Origin: Croceivirga radicis
GTDB lineage: Bacteria > Bacteroidota > Bacteroidia > Flavobacteriales > Flavobacteriaceae
Direction of reading: 5' to 3'
DNA: 64,000 nt
Assembly (NCBI RefSeq): GCF_002072105.2
Contig: NZ_MTBC01000012.1
Span: 1 to 64,000, forward strand
In this document: one piece after another, positions 1 through 11,834 of the stretch
How positions within the stretch are numbered: position 1 is the first letter of the stretch
Layout of the letters: every line of letters begins with the position of its first letter
The notes under the pieces: model-generated
Database searches by the model: none
The model's input: only the letters and a program-made list of their open reading frames with translations
What the model was told of the DNA's origin: nothing
Position numbers and translations under genes: made by a program

Positions 1-3518
<3,518 letters not shown>

Positions 3519-3563
3519 TTACACGGTGTTTGTGCTGTTTATTTCGTTAAAATCACAAAATTT

Positions 3564-3584
3564 GTTAACGGTTAAATGTTAAAA
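3564..3584. repeat. Three head-to-tail 7-bp GTTAAnn repeats
   Basis: GTTAACG, GTTAAAT and GTTAAAA follow each other without spacing, and a further GTTAAAA lies at 3546. The 7-bp period is not a helical turn. They could be a protein-binding site or simple AT-rich chance. Confidence 0.3.
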
Positions 3585-3704
3585 CAATTATTAAAGTGTT
3601 GTAGTCCAGTGGATTTTTGTGGTTGGCAGTTAGGCTAAGAATCTTTGTAAGAATTTGTAGGAAAACAGGGATTTTCGTTTAGTAGTTAACACGATTATTT
3701 TATT

Positions 3705-3712
3705 TAATTTTG
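3705..3712 (+). promoter_or_regulatory. Candidate -7 box (TAATTTTG) for the clpP-like gene
   Basis: The box matches the Bacteroidota TAnnTTTG consensus and lies 26 bases before the ATG. No good TTTG is seen at the expected -33 distance, so the call is tentative. Confidence 0.35.
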
Positions 3713-3737
3713 AAATACATCTTTTTAGATAAAAAAT

Positions 3738-4285
3738 ATGAGCGACAAGAAAGGAAAAGTACAAGAACAAATACAAACCAAGTTATTAGAAGAGCGCAAG
3801 GTGTTTTTGTGGGGAATGGTTAACGACGATTCTGCTAAACACGTTGTAGATAGGTTATTGTATTTGGATATGATTAGTAATGATGAAATACAATTGATCA
3901 TAAATAGTCCTGGAGGTTACGTTACTTCTGGTTTTGCTATTTATGATACTATTAAACAAATAAAAAGCCCAGTGTCTACCGTTTGTTCTGGTTTGGCCGC
4001 ATCTATGGGGTCTATTTTGCTATCTGTTGGGAAAAAGGAAGACGCTTTATACAGCCCCATGCACGGGTAATGATCCACCAACCAAGTGGAGGTGCTCAGG
4101 GCCAAGCCTCTAACATTGAAATACAAGCAAGGGAAATAATTAAGACCAAGGAAATTGGCGCACACATTCTTGCTGATAATTGCGGACAAACTTTTGAAAA
4201 AGTAATGAAAGATTTTGATCGTGATTACTGGATGGATGCCAAAGAATCCTTGGAATATGGGATAGTAGATGGTATTCTAGAATAG
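3738..4285 (+). pseudogene. clpP: ClpP-like serine protease, reading frame broken by one missing base
   Basis: The first frame encodes 110 residues including the nucleophile Ser89 (GLAASMGS) and then stops at 4068-4070. The rest of ClpP is encoded in the -1 frame, with the catalytic His in RVMIHQPSGG and the Asp region DFDRDYWMDA, ending at 4285. Rejoined at 4031-4038 the protein is about 182 residues, close to a full ClpP (about 193-200) without a long propeptide. The break lies in GGG AAA AAG GAA. A -1 slip on the A run, or one extra A or G, gives GKKGRRF exactly as expected, and conservation on both sides is intact. It may be a sequencing indel, a very young pseudogene, or a slippage-expressed gene. 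No clpX or tig is adjacent, so this is probably a secondary ClpP paralogue. Confidence 0.8.
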
Positions 4286-4306
4286 AAATACTGCTTAAAC
4301 AGAAAT

Positions 4307-4342
4307 GAAAAGACCTTCATAATTATTTATGAAGGTCTTTTT
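4307..4342. terminator. Intrinsic terminator, bidirectional
   Basis: A perfect stem (AAAGACCTTCATA with TATGAAGGTCTTT) around a short AT loop is followed by a T run on the plus strand and flanked by A's that serve the minus strand. It lies 22 bases after the clpP-like stop and in the tail of the photolyase operon. Confidence 0.8.
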
Positions 4343-4422
4343 ATATATATTCGCTACTGCGTTATTTTTAAGGATATACGATAATTAATAGGTCTAAAGA
4401 CGTTGGCTATAAGTTAAATATT

Positions 4423-5958
4423 TTAAAAATTATCAGGATTTTCAATAACCTGTTGGGCGCGTTCTTTAAGTTGTTCCAGTTCTTTGGCGTCCTTTTTCTT
4501 TAGCAAGTTCAGCATCATTCCCATGCGCTGGTTATCTTTAAAATATTCTTTTTTTTCATCTAAAAAATGCCAATACAAAGAATTAAAGGGGCAAGCGGCT
4601 TCTCCTGTTTTTTGGGTGTGTTTGTAGTAGCAATTTTTACAGTAATTACCCATCTTATTAATATAGTTGGCGCTACTAACATAGGGTTTTGTGGCTACAA
4701 TACCGCCGTCTGCAAATTGGCTCATACCCCTTGTATTGGTAATTTCTACCCATTCCAATGCATCAATGTAAACGCCCAAGTACCATTTATCTACTTCATC
4801 TGGATTTATTTGCGTTAATAAGGCGTAATTGCCAATAACCATTAAGCGTTGTATATGGTGCGCATATGCATCATCTAAACTCTGCCCAATTGCGTGTTTA
4901 AGGCAATTCATTTTAGTTTTTCCAGTCCAAAAGAATTCAGGCAGTTTATTGGTATTGTTCAATTTATTTAGGGTAGCGTAATTAGGCATTTCTTTCCAGT
5001 AAATTCCACGCATGTACTCTCTCCATCCTAATATTTGTCTTACAAAACCTTCTACTTGGCTAATGTCTATTTGATCCTTATTCTCTAAATAGGTGTCTAC
5101 TACTTTATCTATTACTTCTTTTGGCGATAACATTTTGCTATTCATGGCAAAGGATAGCCTAGAGTGGAACAGGTACTTTTGTGAGGTGTGCAATGCGTCT
5201 TGGTAATCCCCAAAATGTACCAATAATTCGTCACAGAAATGGTTTAAAACCTGTAGACTGTCTGCCCTTGTGGTTGGCCAGCTTAAATTATTGTTTGGAA
5301 TGTTTCCAAAGGTTGCAATACCAGCTTCTTCCAACTCTTCTAAAATAGCGGTGGCATCTTTTCTAAAACCTCTTTCGTGCGGTATCTCTGGATTGCCTTG
5401 CCATTTTTTTCGATTACTTTGGTCAAAGTTCCATTTGCCACCTTCCGGATTGCTGTTAGATGCCATAAGAACACCGTGTTTTTTACGCATCATACGATAG
5501 AAGCTTTCCATTAATAGCGACTTTTTTCCCTCAAAAAAATTAGCCAGTTCGTGGCGCTCGGTATAAAAATGTTCACTATCTACTGCAGCCGTTTCTATGT
5601 CTAAATTTTGGCATATTTCTTTTAGCTGTTGATCTAGACGATACTCATCTGGTAATTGATATTCAAACTTTTCAATTTGATTTTCTGTAATGGTTCGCTG
5701 TATAAGTTTTGATAGTTCTTGCGGGTTCTCTTTTGCATTTATTTTGAAATAAGACACGGTGTGGCCTTTATCTTGCAATTCTTCTGCAAAAGAGCGCATG
5801 GCCATGAAAAAAGCGACCACTTTTTGAACGTGATGTTTTACATAGTCTGTTTCTTGGCGCATTTCTGCCATTAAATAGATACAGTTGGACTCCTTGTTTT
5901 TAAACCAACTATGTTTATGGTTTAATTGGTCTCCTAAAATTAACCTTAACGTCTTCAT
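4423..5958 (-). CDS. FeS-type bacterial cryptochrome/(6-4) photolyase (PhrB-like)
   Basis: The 511-residue protein begins MKTLRLILGDQLN, the typical start of the 'deoxyribodipyrimidine photolyase-related' family. Four cysteines that would bind a [4Fe-4S] cluster are visible at 352, 440, 443 and 456 (CKNC...C). Their spacing matches Agrobacterium PhrB, and a His-His pair sits at 367-368 as in that enzyme. Members repair (6-4) pyrimidine photoproducts with FAD and blue light. An ATG at 6000 would add 14 residues lying inside the cry-DASH gene, so 5958 is chosen; it is only 4 bases after the cry-DASH stop, which indicates translational coupling. Family assignment is firm; lesion specificity is from family knowledge. 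Confidence 0.9.
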   Translation of the reverse strand: MKTLRLILGDQLNHKHSWFKNKESNCIYLMAEMRQETDYVKHHVQKVVAFFMAMRSFAEELQDKGHTVSYFKINAKENPQELSKLIQRTITENQIEKFEYQLPDEYRLDQQLKEICQNLDIETAAVDSEHFYTERHELANFFEGKKSLLMESFYRMMRKKHGVLMASNSNPEGGKWNFDQSNRKKWQGNPEIPHERGFRKDATAILEELEEAGIATFGNIPNNNLSWPTTRADSLQVLNHFCDELLVHFGDYQDALHTSQKYLFHSRLSFAMNSKMLSPKEVIDKVVDTYLENKDQIDISQVEGFVRQILGWREYMRGIYWKEMPNYATLNKLNNTNKLPEFFWTGKTKMNCLKHAIGQSLDDAYAHHIQRLMVIGNYALLTQINPDEVDKWYLGVYIDALEWVEITNTRGMSQFADGGIVATKPYVSSANYINKMGNYCKNCYYKHTQKTGEAACPFNSLYWHFLDEKKEYFKDNQRMGMMLNLLKKKDAKELEQLKERAQQVIENPDNF

Positions 5959-5962
5959 AAGC

Positions 5963-7246
5963 TCAAATCCATTGGTTTTGGTATTCTTTTTTTGGATCAT
6001 ACCGATCCGCTTGTAAGGCTATGTTGAACTTTCTATCTCGTGGATCGTTACCCACTCCAGAAACGTAGAGCCAATTACACCAATTACTGTGCACATCATA
6101 ATCAATTAACATTTCTTCAAAATAGGCTGCACCATAACGCCAATCTTGTAACAAGCTTTTTGCCCAGTAACTAGCTACATTTTGCCTACCTCTGTTACTC
6201 ATAAATCCTGTTTGCGCAAGTTCTTTCATGTTGGCATTAACAAAAGGTTCTTTGGTGCAACCACCAACCCATTGATTTAGAGTTTTTTTATCTCGATTCC
6301 AATCATAATGTTTATTTAAAATACCGCCTAATTGAAAAATTTTGTTATTATGTTTTAGACTTATGTATTTAAAATAATCACGCCAGAGTAGCTCAAAAAT
6401 TAACCAATAGGTACTTTGGTTTTTGGTTCTTTCTTTTTCATATTTTTTTACCTCCCAAAAGACTTCTCTTGCAGAGATACTTCCATTGGCAAGCCAAGCA
6501 CTTAATTTGGAAGAATAGTCTGGTCCTAACAAACCATTACGTGTTTCTTTGTATTTAGTTATTGCATTAGATTCCCATAAATAATAGTGAAGTCTTTCAT
6601 GGGCATTTTTGCTTCCTCCTTTAAATGGAAATGCACTTCTAGGGTCTGTTTCAAACTCATCAAAACCAAGGTCTCCAAAATCGGGAATTGCATTGGTAAT
6701 TATTAAGTTTTCTTTATCTAAGGTGTTTGGGGTTGATTGCAAGTAATTTACTTGTGCATATTTCTCTACCTTTTTTCTAAAGTTGGTAAAAACATCTGGT
6801 ATTTGGGCGTAATCCTTAAAAGGAATAGCGTTGGGATGATATAAAAATTGGTCTTTAAATTGTACAATTTGTAAATGCTCAGGAGCCTTTTTTACGACTT
6901 CTGTAAGTTCATCTTCCTCTTCTTGCGTCCATTCTTCCTGTAGATAAAGCGTATTGATCTTATACTTTTTGATTAACTCAGGTAACAGTTGCTCTGGCAA
7001 AGCTACCTTGCAGATTAAAGAAATGTTGTAGGTTTTTAATTGCTCTTTTAAATCTCTTAAACTTTCTAGAAGAAACTTGGCCCGGTACTTTCCTAATTTG
7101 GTAAACCCATATTTGTTCTTTTTGAACAAATTGGGACTAATGGTGTAAACTGCAATTAACTGCTTATGTTTACTAGCTTCTACTAATGTTTTGTTGTCTT
7201 GGGTTCGTAAGTTATTTCGAAACCAAATGATAGCGCTGTCTTTCAA
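5963..7246 (-). CDS. DASH-type cryptochrome/photolyase
   Basis: The 427-residue protein starts LKDSAIIWFRNNLR and holds an N-terminal photolyase Rossmann domain and the FAD-binding C-terminal half. The latter has the cry-DASH signature MSNRGRQNVASY and a C-terminus of NDPRDRKFNIALQADRYD. Cry-DASH proteins repair CPD lesions, mainly in single-stranded DNA, and may act as blue-light sensors. The frame is open upstream to an ATG at 7396 (477 residues), but those extra 50 codons overlap the DUF2256 gene in another frame and make no family sense. I therefore choose the TTG at 7246, one base past that gene's stop. The start is inferred. Confidence 0.9.
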   Translation of the reverse strand: MKDSAIIWFRNNLRTQDNKTLVEASKHKQLIAVYTISPNLFKKNKYGFTKLGKYRAKFLLESLRDLKEQLKTYNISLICKVALPEQLLPELIKKYKINTLYLQEEWTQEEEDELTEVVKKAPEHLQIVQFKDQFLYHPNAIPFKDYAQIPDVFTNFRKKVEKYAQVNYLQSTPNTLDKENLIITNAIPDFGDLGFDEFETDPRSAFPFKGGSKNAHERLHYYLWESNAITKYKETRNGLLGPDYSSKLSAWLANGSISAREVFWEVKKYEKERTKNQSTYWLIFELLWRDYFKYISLKHNNKIFQLGGILNKHYDWNRDKKTLNQWVGGCTKEPFVNANMKELAQTGFMSNRGRQNVASYWAKSLLQDWRYGAAYFEEMLIDYDVHSNWCNWLYVSGVGNDPRDRKFNIALQADRYDPKKEYQNQWI

Positions 7247-7247
7247 A

Positions 7248-7379
7248 CTATTTGTTTTTTCTGCATTTTTCGCTGCAGTACAGTACATGTTCCCAATTGC
7301 GTTCCCATTTTTTACGCCATTTAAAAGGACGATTGCATACGGGGCAAATTTTCTCTGGTAGGTGTACTTTTTTATGCAT
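7248..7379 (-). CDS. DUF2256 zinc-finger-like mini-protein
   Basis: A 43-residue ORF begins [19 protein letters not shown]. It has a C-x2-C pair (12, 15) and a C-x3-C pair (35, 39), the pattern of the small DUF2256 family, which usually sits beside cryptochrome or photolyase genes. The four cysteines suggest one bound zinc. Its stop TAG is one base before the TTG start of cry-DASH, so it is the first gene of a three-gene light/repair operon. No biochemical role is established that I know of. Confidence 0.85.
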   Translation of the reverse strand: MHKKVHLPEKICPVCNRPFKWRKKWERNWEHVLYCSEKCRKNK

Positions 7380-7393
7380 CCAAAATGTTTAAT

Positions 7394-7401
7394 CAAAAAT
7401 A
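7394..7401 (-). promoter_or_regulatory. Candidate -7 box (TATTTTTG) of the photolyase operon
   Basis: The box reads TATTTTTG on the minus strand and lies 14 bases before the DUF2256 ATG. It matches TAnnTTTG; the -33 element is not convincing. Confidence 0.35.
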
Positions 7402-7499
7402 ATAAACATTAAACAAAATAAGTTGCCATTTAACGTATCATGTGGTTAATAGTTCTTACTTTTAACAATTAATTAATCTAGTACTGCAATTAGCGGATA

Positions 7500-8834
7500 A
7501 TGAAAAATAGGGATATAGCAATTATAGGCTCCGGTTTAGTAGGATCACTACTGTCTATATATTTAATAAAAAAAGGGCATAAGGTCACCGTTTTTGATCG
7601 TAGACCAGATATTAGGACTATTCAGTTTTCTGGTAGGTCTATAAATTTAGCTATGAGTAACCGTGGGTGGAATGCATTACATGCAGTAGGCCTAGAAGAG
7701 GAAATAAAAAAAATAGCCATACCCTTGTACCAAAGGGCCATGCACGTAAACGATCAGCCGGTTTATTTTCAAAAGTATGGCAAGGAAGGTGAAGCAATTT
7801 GGTCCATCTCTAGAGGTGTTCTAAATAGAAGGATGATTGATTTGGCTGAAGCTGCTGGAGTTAAGTTTAAATTCAATGAGAAGGTTTGGGATGTTAACTT
7901 GCCCGAAGCAAAAATTTATACAGGAGAAACCGAGAAAAGTGAATGGAAAGCGTATACGTTTGACCATATTTTTGGTTGTGATGGTGCTTTTTCAAGGGTA
8001 AGGCATAAGATGCAACGTAGAAGTAGGTTTGATTATTCACAGGATTTTATAGATGTGGGGTACAAAGAGTTAACCATTGCCCCAGATGAAAATGGTAATC
8101 ATAAATTAGATAAAAATTCTTTTCATATATGGCCTAGAGGCAAGTTTATGTTAATTGCCATGCCCAATTTAGATGGTAGTTTTACCTGTACTTTGTTTTT
8201 ACCTTTTGAAGGCGATGTGTCTTTTGAAACTCTTACTACGGAAGAAAAGGCCAAAGATTTTTTTAAGGAGTACTTTCCAAATGTTAGAAAAGAAATAGAA
8301 GATTTAACCAAGGATTTTTTTAAAAACCCTACCAGTGCCATGGTAACCATGAAGTGTTTTCCATGGACCTACTGGGATAAAGTGGCCTTGGTTGGCGATT
8401 CCGCCCATGCCATTGTGCCATTTTACGGCCAAGGTATGAATGCCGGATTTGAGGATATATTTGTACTAAACCAATTGATGGAAGAATTAGGAGATGATTG
8501 GGAAGCAGTCTTTAAAGCGTATGAAAAAGAGCGAAAACCAAATACGGATGCCATTGCCGAGCTTAGTTATAGAAACTTTATAGAAATGAGCAAGAAAACG
8601 GCAGACCCTAATTTTCTATTACAAAAGAAAATAGAGAAGCATTTTGCTAAAAACCATCCAGATAAGTGGATTCCGGTATATAGCAGGGTTACTTTTTCAG
8701 ATAAACCCTATTCAGATGCCTTACATATTGGCGATGAACAAGAACGAATTATGAAGGAGATAATGAAAATACCTGATATTGAAAGCAAATGGGACTCTAA
8801 GGAAGTGGAAGAAAAGATATTGAGCTATCTTTAA
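7500..8834 (+). CDS. kmo: Kynurenine 3-monooxygenase
   Basis: This 444-residue flavoprotein would hydroxylate L-kynurenine to 3-hydroxykynurenine with NADPH and O2 in the tryptophan-to-NAD or catabolic route. A Rossmann GxGxxG is at residues 10-15. The KMO-specific motif RSINLAMSNRG follows, and GDSAHAIVPFYGQGMNAGFED-type FAD-binding sequence lies near residue 300. Length is normal. The ATG at 7500 precedes the beta-strand of the dinucleotide fold by only a few residues. It is a single-gene unit between the divergent photolyase operon and a terminator; no other kynurenine-pathway genes are present here. Confidence 0.93.
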   Translation: MKNRDIAIIGSGLVGSLLSIYLIKKGHKVTVFDRRPDIRTIQFSGRSINLAMSNRGWNALHAVGLEEEIKKIAIPLYQRAMHVNDQPVYFQKYGKEGEAIWSISRGVLNRRMIDLAEAAGVKFKFNEKVWDVNLPEAKIYTGETEKSEWKAYTFDHIFGCDGAFSRVRHKMQRRSRFDYSQDFIDVGYKELTIAPDENGNHKLDKNSFHIWPRGKFMLIAMPNLDGSFTCTLFLPFEGDVSFETLTTEEKAKDFFKEYFPNVRKEIEDLTKDFFKNPTSAMVTMKCFPWTYWDKVALVGDSAHAIVPFYGQGMNAGFEDIFVLNQLMEELGDDWEAVFKAYEKERKPNTDAIAELSYRNFIEMSKKTADPNFLLQKKIEKHFAKNHPDKWIPVYSRVTFSDKPYSDALHIGDEQERIMKEIMKIPDIESKWDSKEVEEKILSYL

Positions 8835-8855
8835 TTTTTAAACATAATAGAACAT

Positions 8856-8887
8856 AAAAAAAGCCTTCTTTTTAGAAGGCTTTTTTT
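8856..8887. terminator. Intrinsic terminator, bidirectional
   Basis: AAAAAGCCTTCT and AGAAGGCTTTTT form a 12-bp stem with a TTT loop and T runs on both strands. It ends kmo on the plus strand and the NIF3/coiled-coil pair on the minus strand. Confidence 0.85.
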
Positions 8888-8905
8888 GTTTTTGATTGCT
8901 AAACT

Positions 8906-9691
8906 TTATTTAGAAAGTTTAGTAAAAAGCTTTTGCATTTTTTCGGTTTCCTCTTCTGCTAAAACAGGATCAACCAAAATTCTACCACTGTGTTCATCAG
9001 AAATAATCTTTTTTCTTGAAGCAATTTCTACTTGAACCTGAGGAGGTATGGTAAAGAAAGAACCACCAGAGGCACCACGTTCTACGGGTACGACTGCCAA
9101 GCCGTTTTTAACGTTATTTCTAATACGTTTGTAGGCTTTTATAAGTCTTTCTTCAATCTTAGATTCAAATTCTTCAGATTTTTTAAGTAGGGCGGATTCT
9201 TCTTTTTCTGTTTCAGCTAAAATAGCATCCAACTCACTTTTCTTGTGCTTAAGATGGTTGTCTCTTTCTGTTAAAACCTCTTTGGTTTTAGAAATCACCT
9301 CTTTTTTCTGCTCAATTTGTGCCTTGAACTCTTTTATGTTTTTCTCCGCTAATTGAATTTCCAATTCTTGAAACTCAACCTCTTTGGTCAAAGAATTAAA
9401 TTCTCTACTGTTACGAACGTTTTTCTGTTGCTCGCTGTATTTTTTGATTAAAGCCTTAGCTTCTTCAATCAAATTCTTTTTGGCCGTAATTTCAAAATTA
9501 ACCGTCTCAATATCAGACTTTAACTTGTCTATACGGGTTTTAAGTCCCAACACCTCGTCTTCTAGATCTTCGACCTCTAAAGGTAGTTCGCCACGAACGT
9601 TCCTTATTTCATCAACCCTAGAATCTATAAGTTGTAGGTCATATAATGCCCTTAGTTTTTCTTCTACGGTTGTCTCAGTTTTTGTAGCCAT
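8906..9691 (-). CDS. C4-type zinc-ribbon family coiled-coil protein lacking its cysteines
   Basis: The protein is 261 residues long. Residues 10-185 are a long charged coiled coil. The C-terminus aligns by eye with the zinc ribbon of this family (normally CGGC...IPPQ...CxxCGRILVDP). Here the four ligand positions are Ser208, Ser211, Asp232 and Ser235, so zinc cannot bind in the usual way, yet the frame (GGSFFTIPPQ, HSGRILVDP) is kept. The family is described as putative nucleic-acid binding; precise function is unknown. It is 6 bases downstream of the NIF3 gene, the usual partner, so the two form one transcript. Confidence 0.85.
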   Translation of the reverse strand: MATKTETTVEEKLRALYDLQLIDSRVDEIRNVRGELPLEVEDLEDEVLGLKTRIDKLKSDIETVNFEITAKKNLIEEAKALIKKYSEQQKNVRNSREFNSLTKEVEFQELEIQLAEKNIKEFKAQIEQKKEVISKTKEVLTERDNHLKHKKSELDAILAETEKEESALLKKSEEFESKIEERLIKAYKRIRNNVKNGLAVVPVERGASGGSFFTIPPQVQVEIASRKKIISDEHSGRILVDPVLAEEETEKMQKLFTKLSK

Positions 9692-9697
9692 AAATTT

Positions 9698-10792
9698 TTA
9701 ATAATACTTGATGGGATTAGTAATACTCTCCGATAAAGTGACCGCAAAATTAGGAATTTTTTCGTTAAGATATTGTACTAAAAGGTTTTTTGTAAATTGC
9801 TCTGTTTCATAGTGTCCAATATCTGCTATGATTAGCTTTTTTTCGGCCTGGTAAAATTCATGATATTTTACATCTGCCGTTATATAAATATCTGCCCCGG
9901 CTTGTTTTGCCGCGTTTATAGCAAAAGCCCCGCTACCACCCAAAACCGCGACTTTTTCTATTTTCTTATCAATTAATTCGCTATGGCGTACCACGGATAC
10001 GTTCATCTTATGTTTCAAAAACTCTAAAAATTCTTTTGCATTTACAGGATTTTCTAAGGTGCCAATCATACCCATGCCTAAGTTTTGGTTCACATTTTCT
10101 AAGTTTACCAGCTCATAGGCAACTTCTTCATAAGGGTGGGTTTTAAATAAGGTAGCCAATATCTTGTTCTGAAAAACAGGATCAAAGGTCATGCTAAGTT
10201 TACTTTCGTTTTCAAAATGTGTTTTACCAATTTCTCCAATAGTTGGCTTAGCATTGGTACCCGGTTTAAAACTACCCATACCTTCAACGCTAAAACTGCA
10301 ATGGCTATAATTGCCAATATTTCCTGCCCCTGCATTAAATAGAGCTTCCCTAAGATTCTCTAAATGGGTATTTGGAACATAAGTGGTTAGTTTTTTTATA
10401 ACACCTGTTTTAGGTATAAGTATTCTAGGGTTTTTAACTCCAAGTACCTCACATATTTTTGCATTAACACCTAACGGATTATTGTCCAATGCAGTGTGCA
10501 TGCTGTAAATTGCAATTTTGTTTTCTATAGCTTTAAGTACCACCCTTTCTACGTAGTTTTTACCTGTAATTCTCTTAAGGCCCTTAAAAATTATAGGGTG
10601 AAAACTAACTATAAGATTACAGTTTTTAGCTATGGCCTCGTCTATAACATTTTCTAGTGTATCCAAGGTTACCAAAATACCCGTTACCGTGTTTTTAGGA
10701 TTTCCTATTAACAAACCTACATTGTCAAAATCTTCTGCATGTTGTAGTGGTGCTAATTCTTCTAAAACAGTTGTAACTTCTTTTATTGTCAT
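9698..10792 (-). CDS. NIF3-like dinuclear metal-centre hexameric protein
   Basis: At 364 residues this is the long YqfO-type NIF3 form with a middle PII/CutA-like insertion. Metal-ligand candidates are His65 (VSFHPIIF), His99 and Asp103 (MHTALDN), and a C-terminal HYETE. Members form hexameric toroids with a two-metal site. They are often labelled 'GTP cyclohydrolase I type 2', but the true substrate is not settled. The gene starts 46 bases from the divergent lpxK start and runs into the coiled-coil gene. Confidence 0.9.
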   Translation of the reverse strand: MTIKEVTTVLEELAPLQHAEDFDNVGLLIGNPKNTVTGILVTLDTLENVIDEAIAKNCNLIVSFHPIIFKGLKRITGKNYVERVVLKAIENKIAIYSMHTALDNNPLGVNAKICEVLGVKNPRILIPKTGVIKKLTTYVPNTHLENLREALFNAGAGNIGNYSHCSFSVEGMGSFKPGTNAKPTIGEIGKTHFENESKLSMTFDPVFQNKILATLFKTHPYEEVAYELVNLENVNQNLGMGMIGTLENPVNAKEFLEFLKHKMNVSVVRHSELIDKKIEKVAVLGGSGAFAINAAKQAGADIYITADVKYHEFYQAEKKLIIADIGHYETEQFTKNLLVQYLNEKIPNFAVTLSESITNPIKYY

Positions 10793-10838
10793 GGGTAAAT
10801 TTTAAAGCTCTAAGATAAAATATTATAAATTCGCTGCT

Positions 10839-11834
10839 GTGTGGTTAATACGTAAAATATTATTTCCGGTCTCCCTGGTTTATGCGCTTGTAGTATGGAT
10901 TAGAAACCAATTTTACAATTTTGGTTGGTTTAAAAGTAAAAGCTATAGTACACCTTTGGTTTGCGTTGGTAATTTAAGTGTTGGCGGAACGGGTAAAACC
11001 CCAATGATAGAATTTTTGGTCAACGGTTTACAAGATCAATTTAAACTAGCCGTCTTAAGTAGGGGATATCGCAGGCAATCCAGAGGATATGTACAAGCTA
11101 CAGATAAAACTTTGGTAACCCAATTGGGGGACGAGCCCTTTCAATTACATAAAAAGTTCAAAAATCTAATTGTTGCCGTAGATGCGGATAGGCAAAATGG
11201 TATTCAACAATTAACATCAACAGTAAAGCCAGAACTTATACTTTTAGACGATGCTTTTCAGCATAGGAAGGTTACACCTAGCTTTTCTATCTTGCTAACC
11301 ACTTATGAGAATCCATTTATAAGTGATTGGTATTTGCCCACCGGGAATCTAAGAGATAGCAAAGTTGCTGCAAAAAGAGCAGACTGTATAGTTGTTACCA
11401 AGTGCCCAAATAATTTAGCGCCAAAAGCTAGAAAAGAAATTGAAAAGCGTCTAAAGAAACATCCTAAGCAACACGTATTTTTCTCTTATTTGACCTATGA
11501 AAATTCAGTGTTTTCTAATACTGATAAATTTGCTTTTAAAGATTTAAGAAAAAAGCAAATTACATTAGTAACGGGTATTGCAAATCCAAAACCATTGGTA
11601 ACATATCTAAAGACCCAAGACATACAGTTTGAACATTTAGCATACAAGGACCATCATAATTTTACCGCTTCAGAATTGAAAGAATTGGCAAAAAGGCAAT
11701 TTATTCTTACTACCGAGAAGGATTATGTTAGGCTAGAAGGTAAATTGGATACTTTGTATTATTTGCCGGTTAGGCATCAATTTTTTGATGATGGTGCCGA
11801 AGCACTTTTAAATCTGGTTAAGGCTAGAATCTAA
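10839..11834 (+). CDS. lpxK: Tetraacyldisaccharide 4'-kinase (lipid A synthesis)
   Basis: The 331-residue inner-membrane enzyme phosphorylates the 4' position of the lipid A disaccharide with ATP. An N-terminal hydrophobic anchor spans residues 5-20. The Walker A motif GGTGKT (49-54) follows VGNLSV, and GDEPFQLHKK and VAVDADR are family signatures. Translation appears to begin at GTG (10839), because the conserved N-terminus begins there and no ATG is nearby. Its stop overlaps the stop of the convergent hybrid kinase by 4 bases. Confidence 0.92.
   Translation: MWLIRKILFPVSLVYALVVWIRNQFYNFGWFKSKSYSTPLVCVGNLSVGGTGKTPMIEFLVNGLQDQFKLAVLSRGYRRQSRGYVQATDKTLVTQLGDEPFQLHKKFKNLIVAVDADRQNGIQQLTSTVKPELILLDDAFQHRKVTPSFSILLTTYENPFISDWYLPTGNLRDSKVAAKRADCIVVTKCPNNLAPKARKEIEKRLKKHPKQHVFFSYLTYENSVFSNTDKFAFKDLRKKQITLVTGIANPKPLVTYLKTQDIQFEHLAYKDHHNFTASELKELAKRQFILTTEKDYVRLEGKLDTLYYLPVRHQFFDDGAEALLNLVKARI

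Noticed and set aside
3564-3584. GTTAA repeats as replication iterons
   Set aside because: Only three short AT-rich copies, no DnaA-box cluster, no rep or dnaA gene nearby.
4031-4075. Programmed -1 frameshift with stimulatory stem in the clpP-like gene
   Set aside because: No convincing downstream stem-loop is visible and the P-site re-pairing (AAA to GAA) is imperfect, so an indel is more likely; kept only as a hypothesis.
4423-6000. Photolyase start at 6000
   Set aside because: The extra residues lie in the cry-DASH C-terminus and the family begins at MKTLRLILGDQLN (5958).
5963-7396. 477-residue cry-DASH
   Set aside because: The first 50 residues are out-of-frame translation of the DUF2256 mini-gene.
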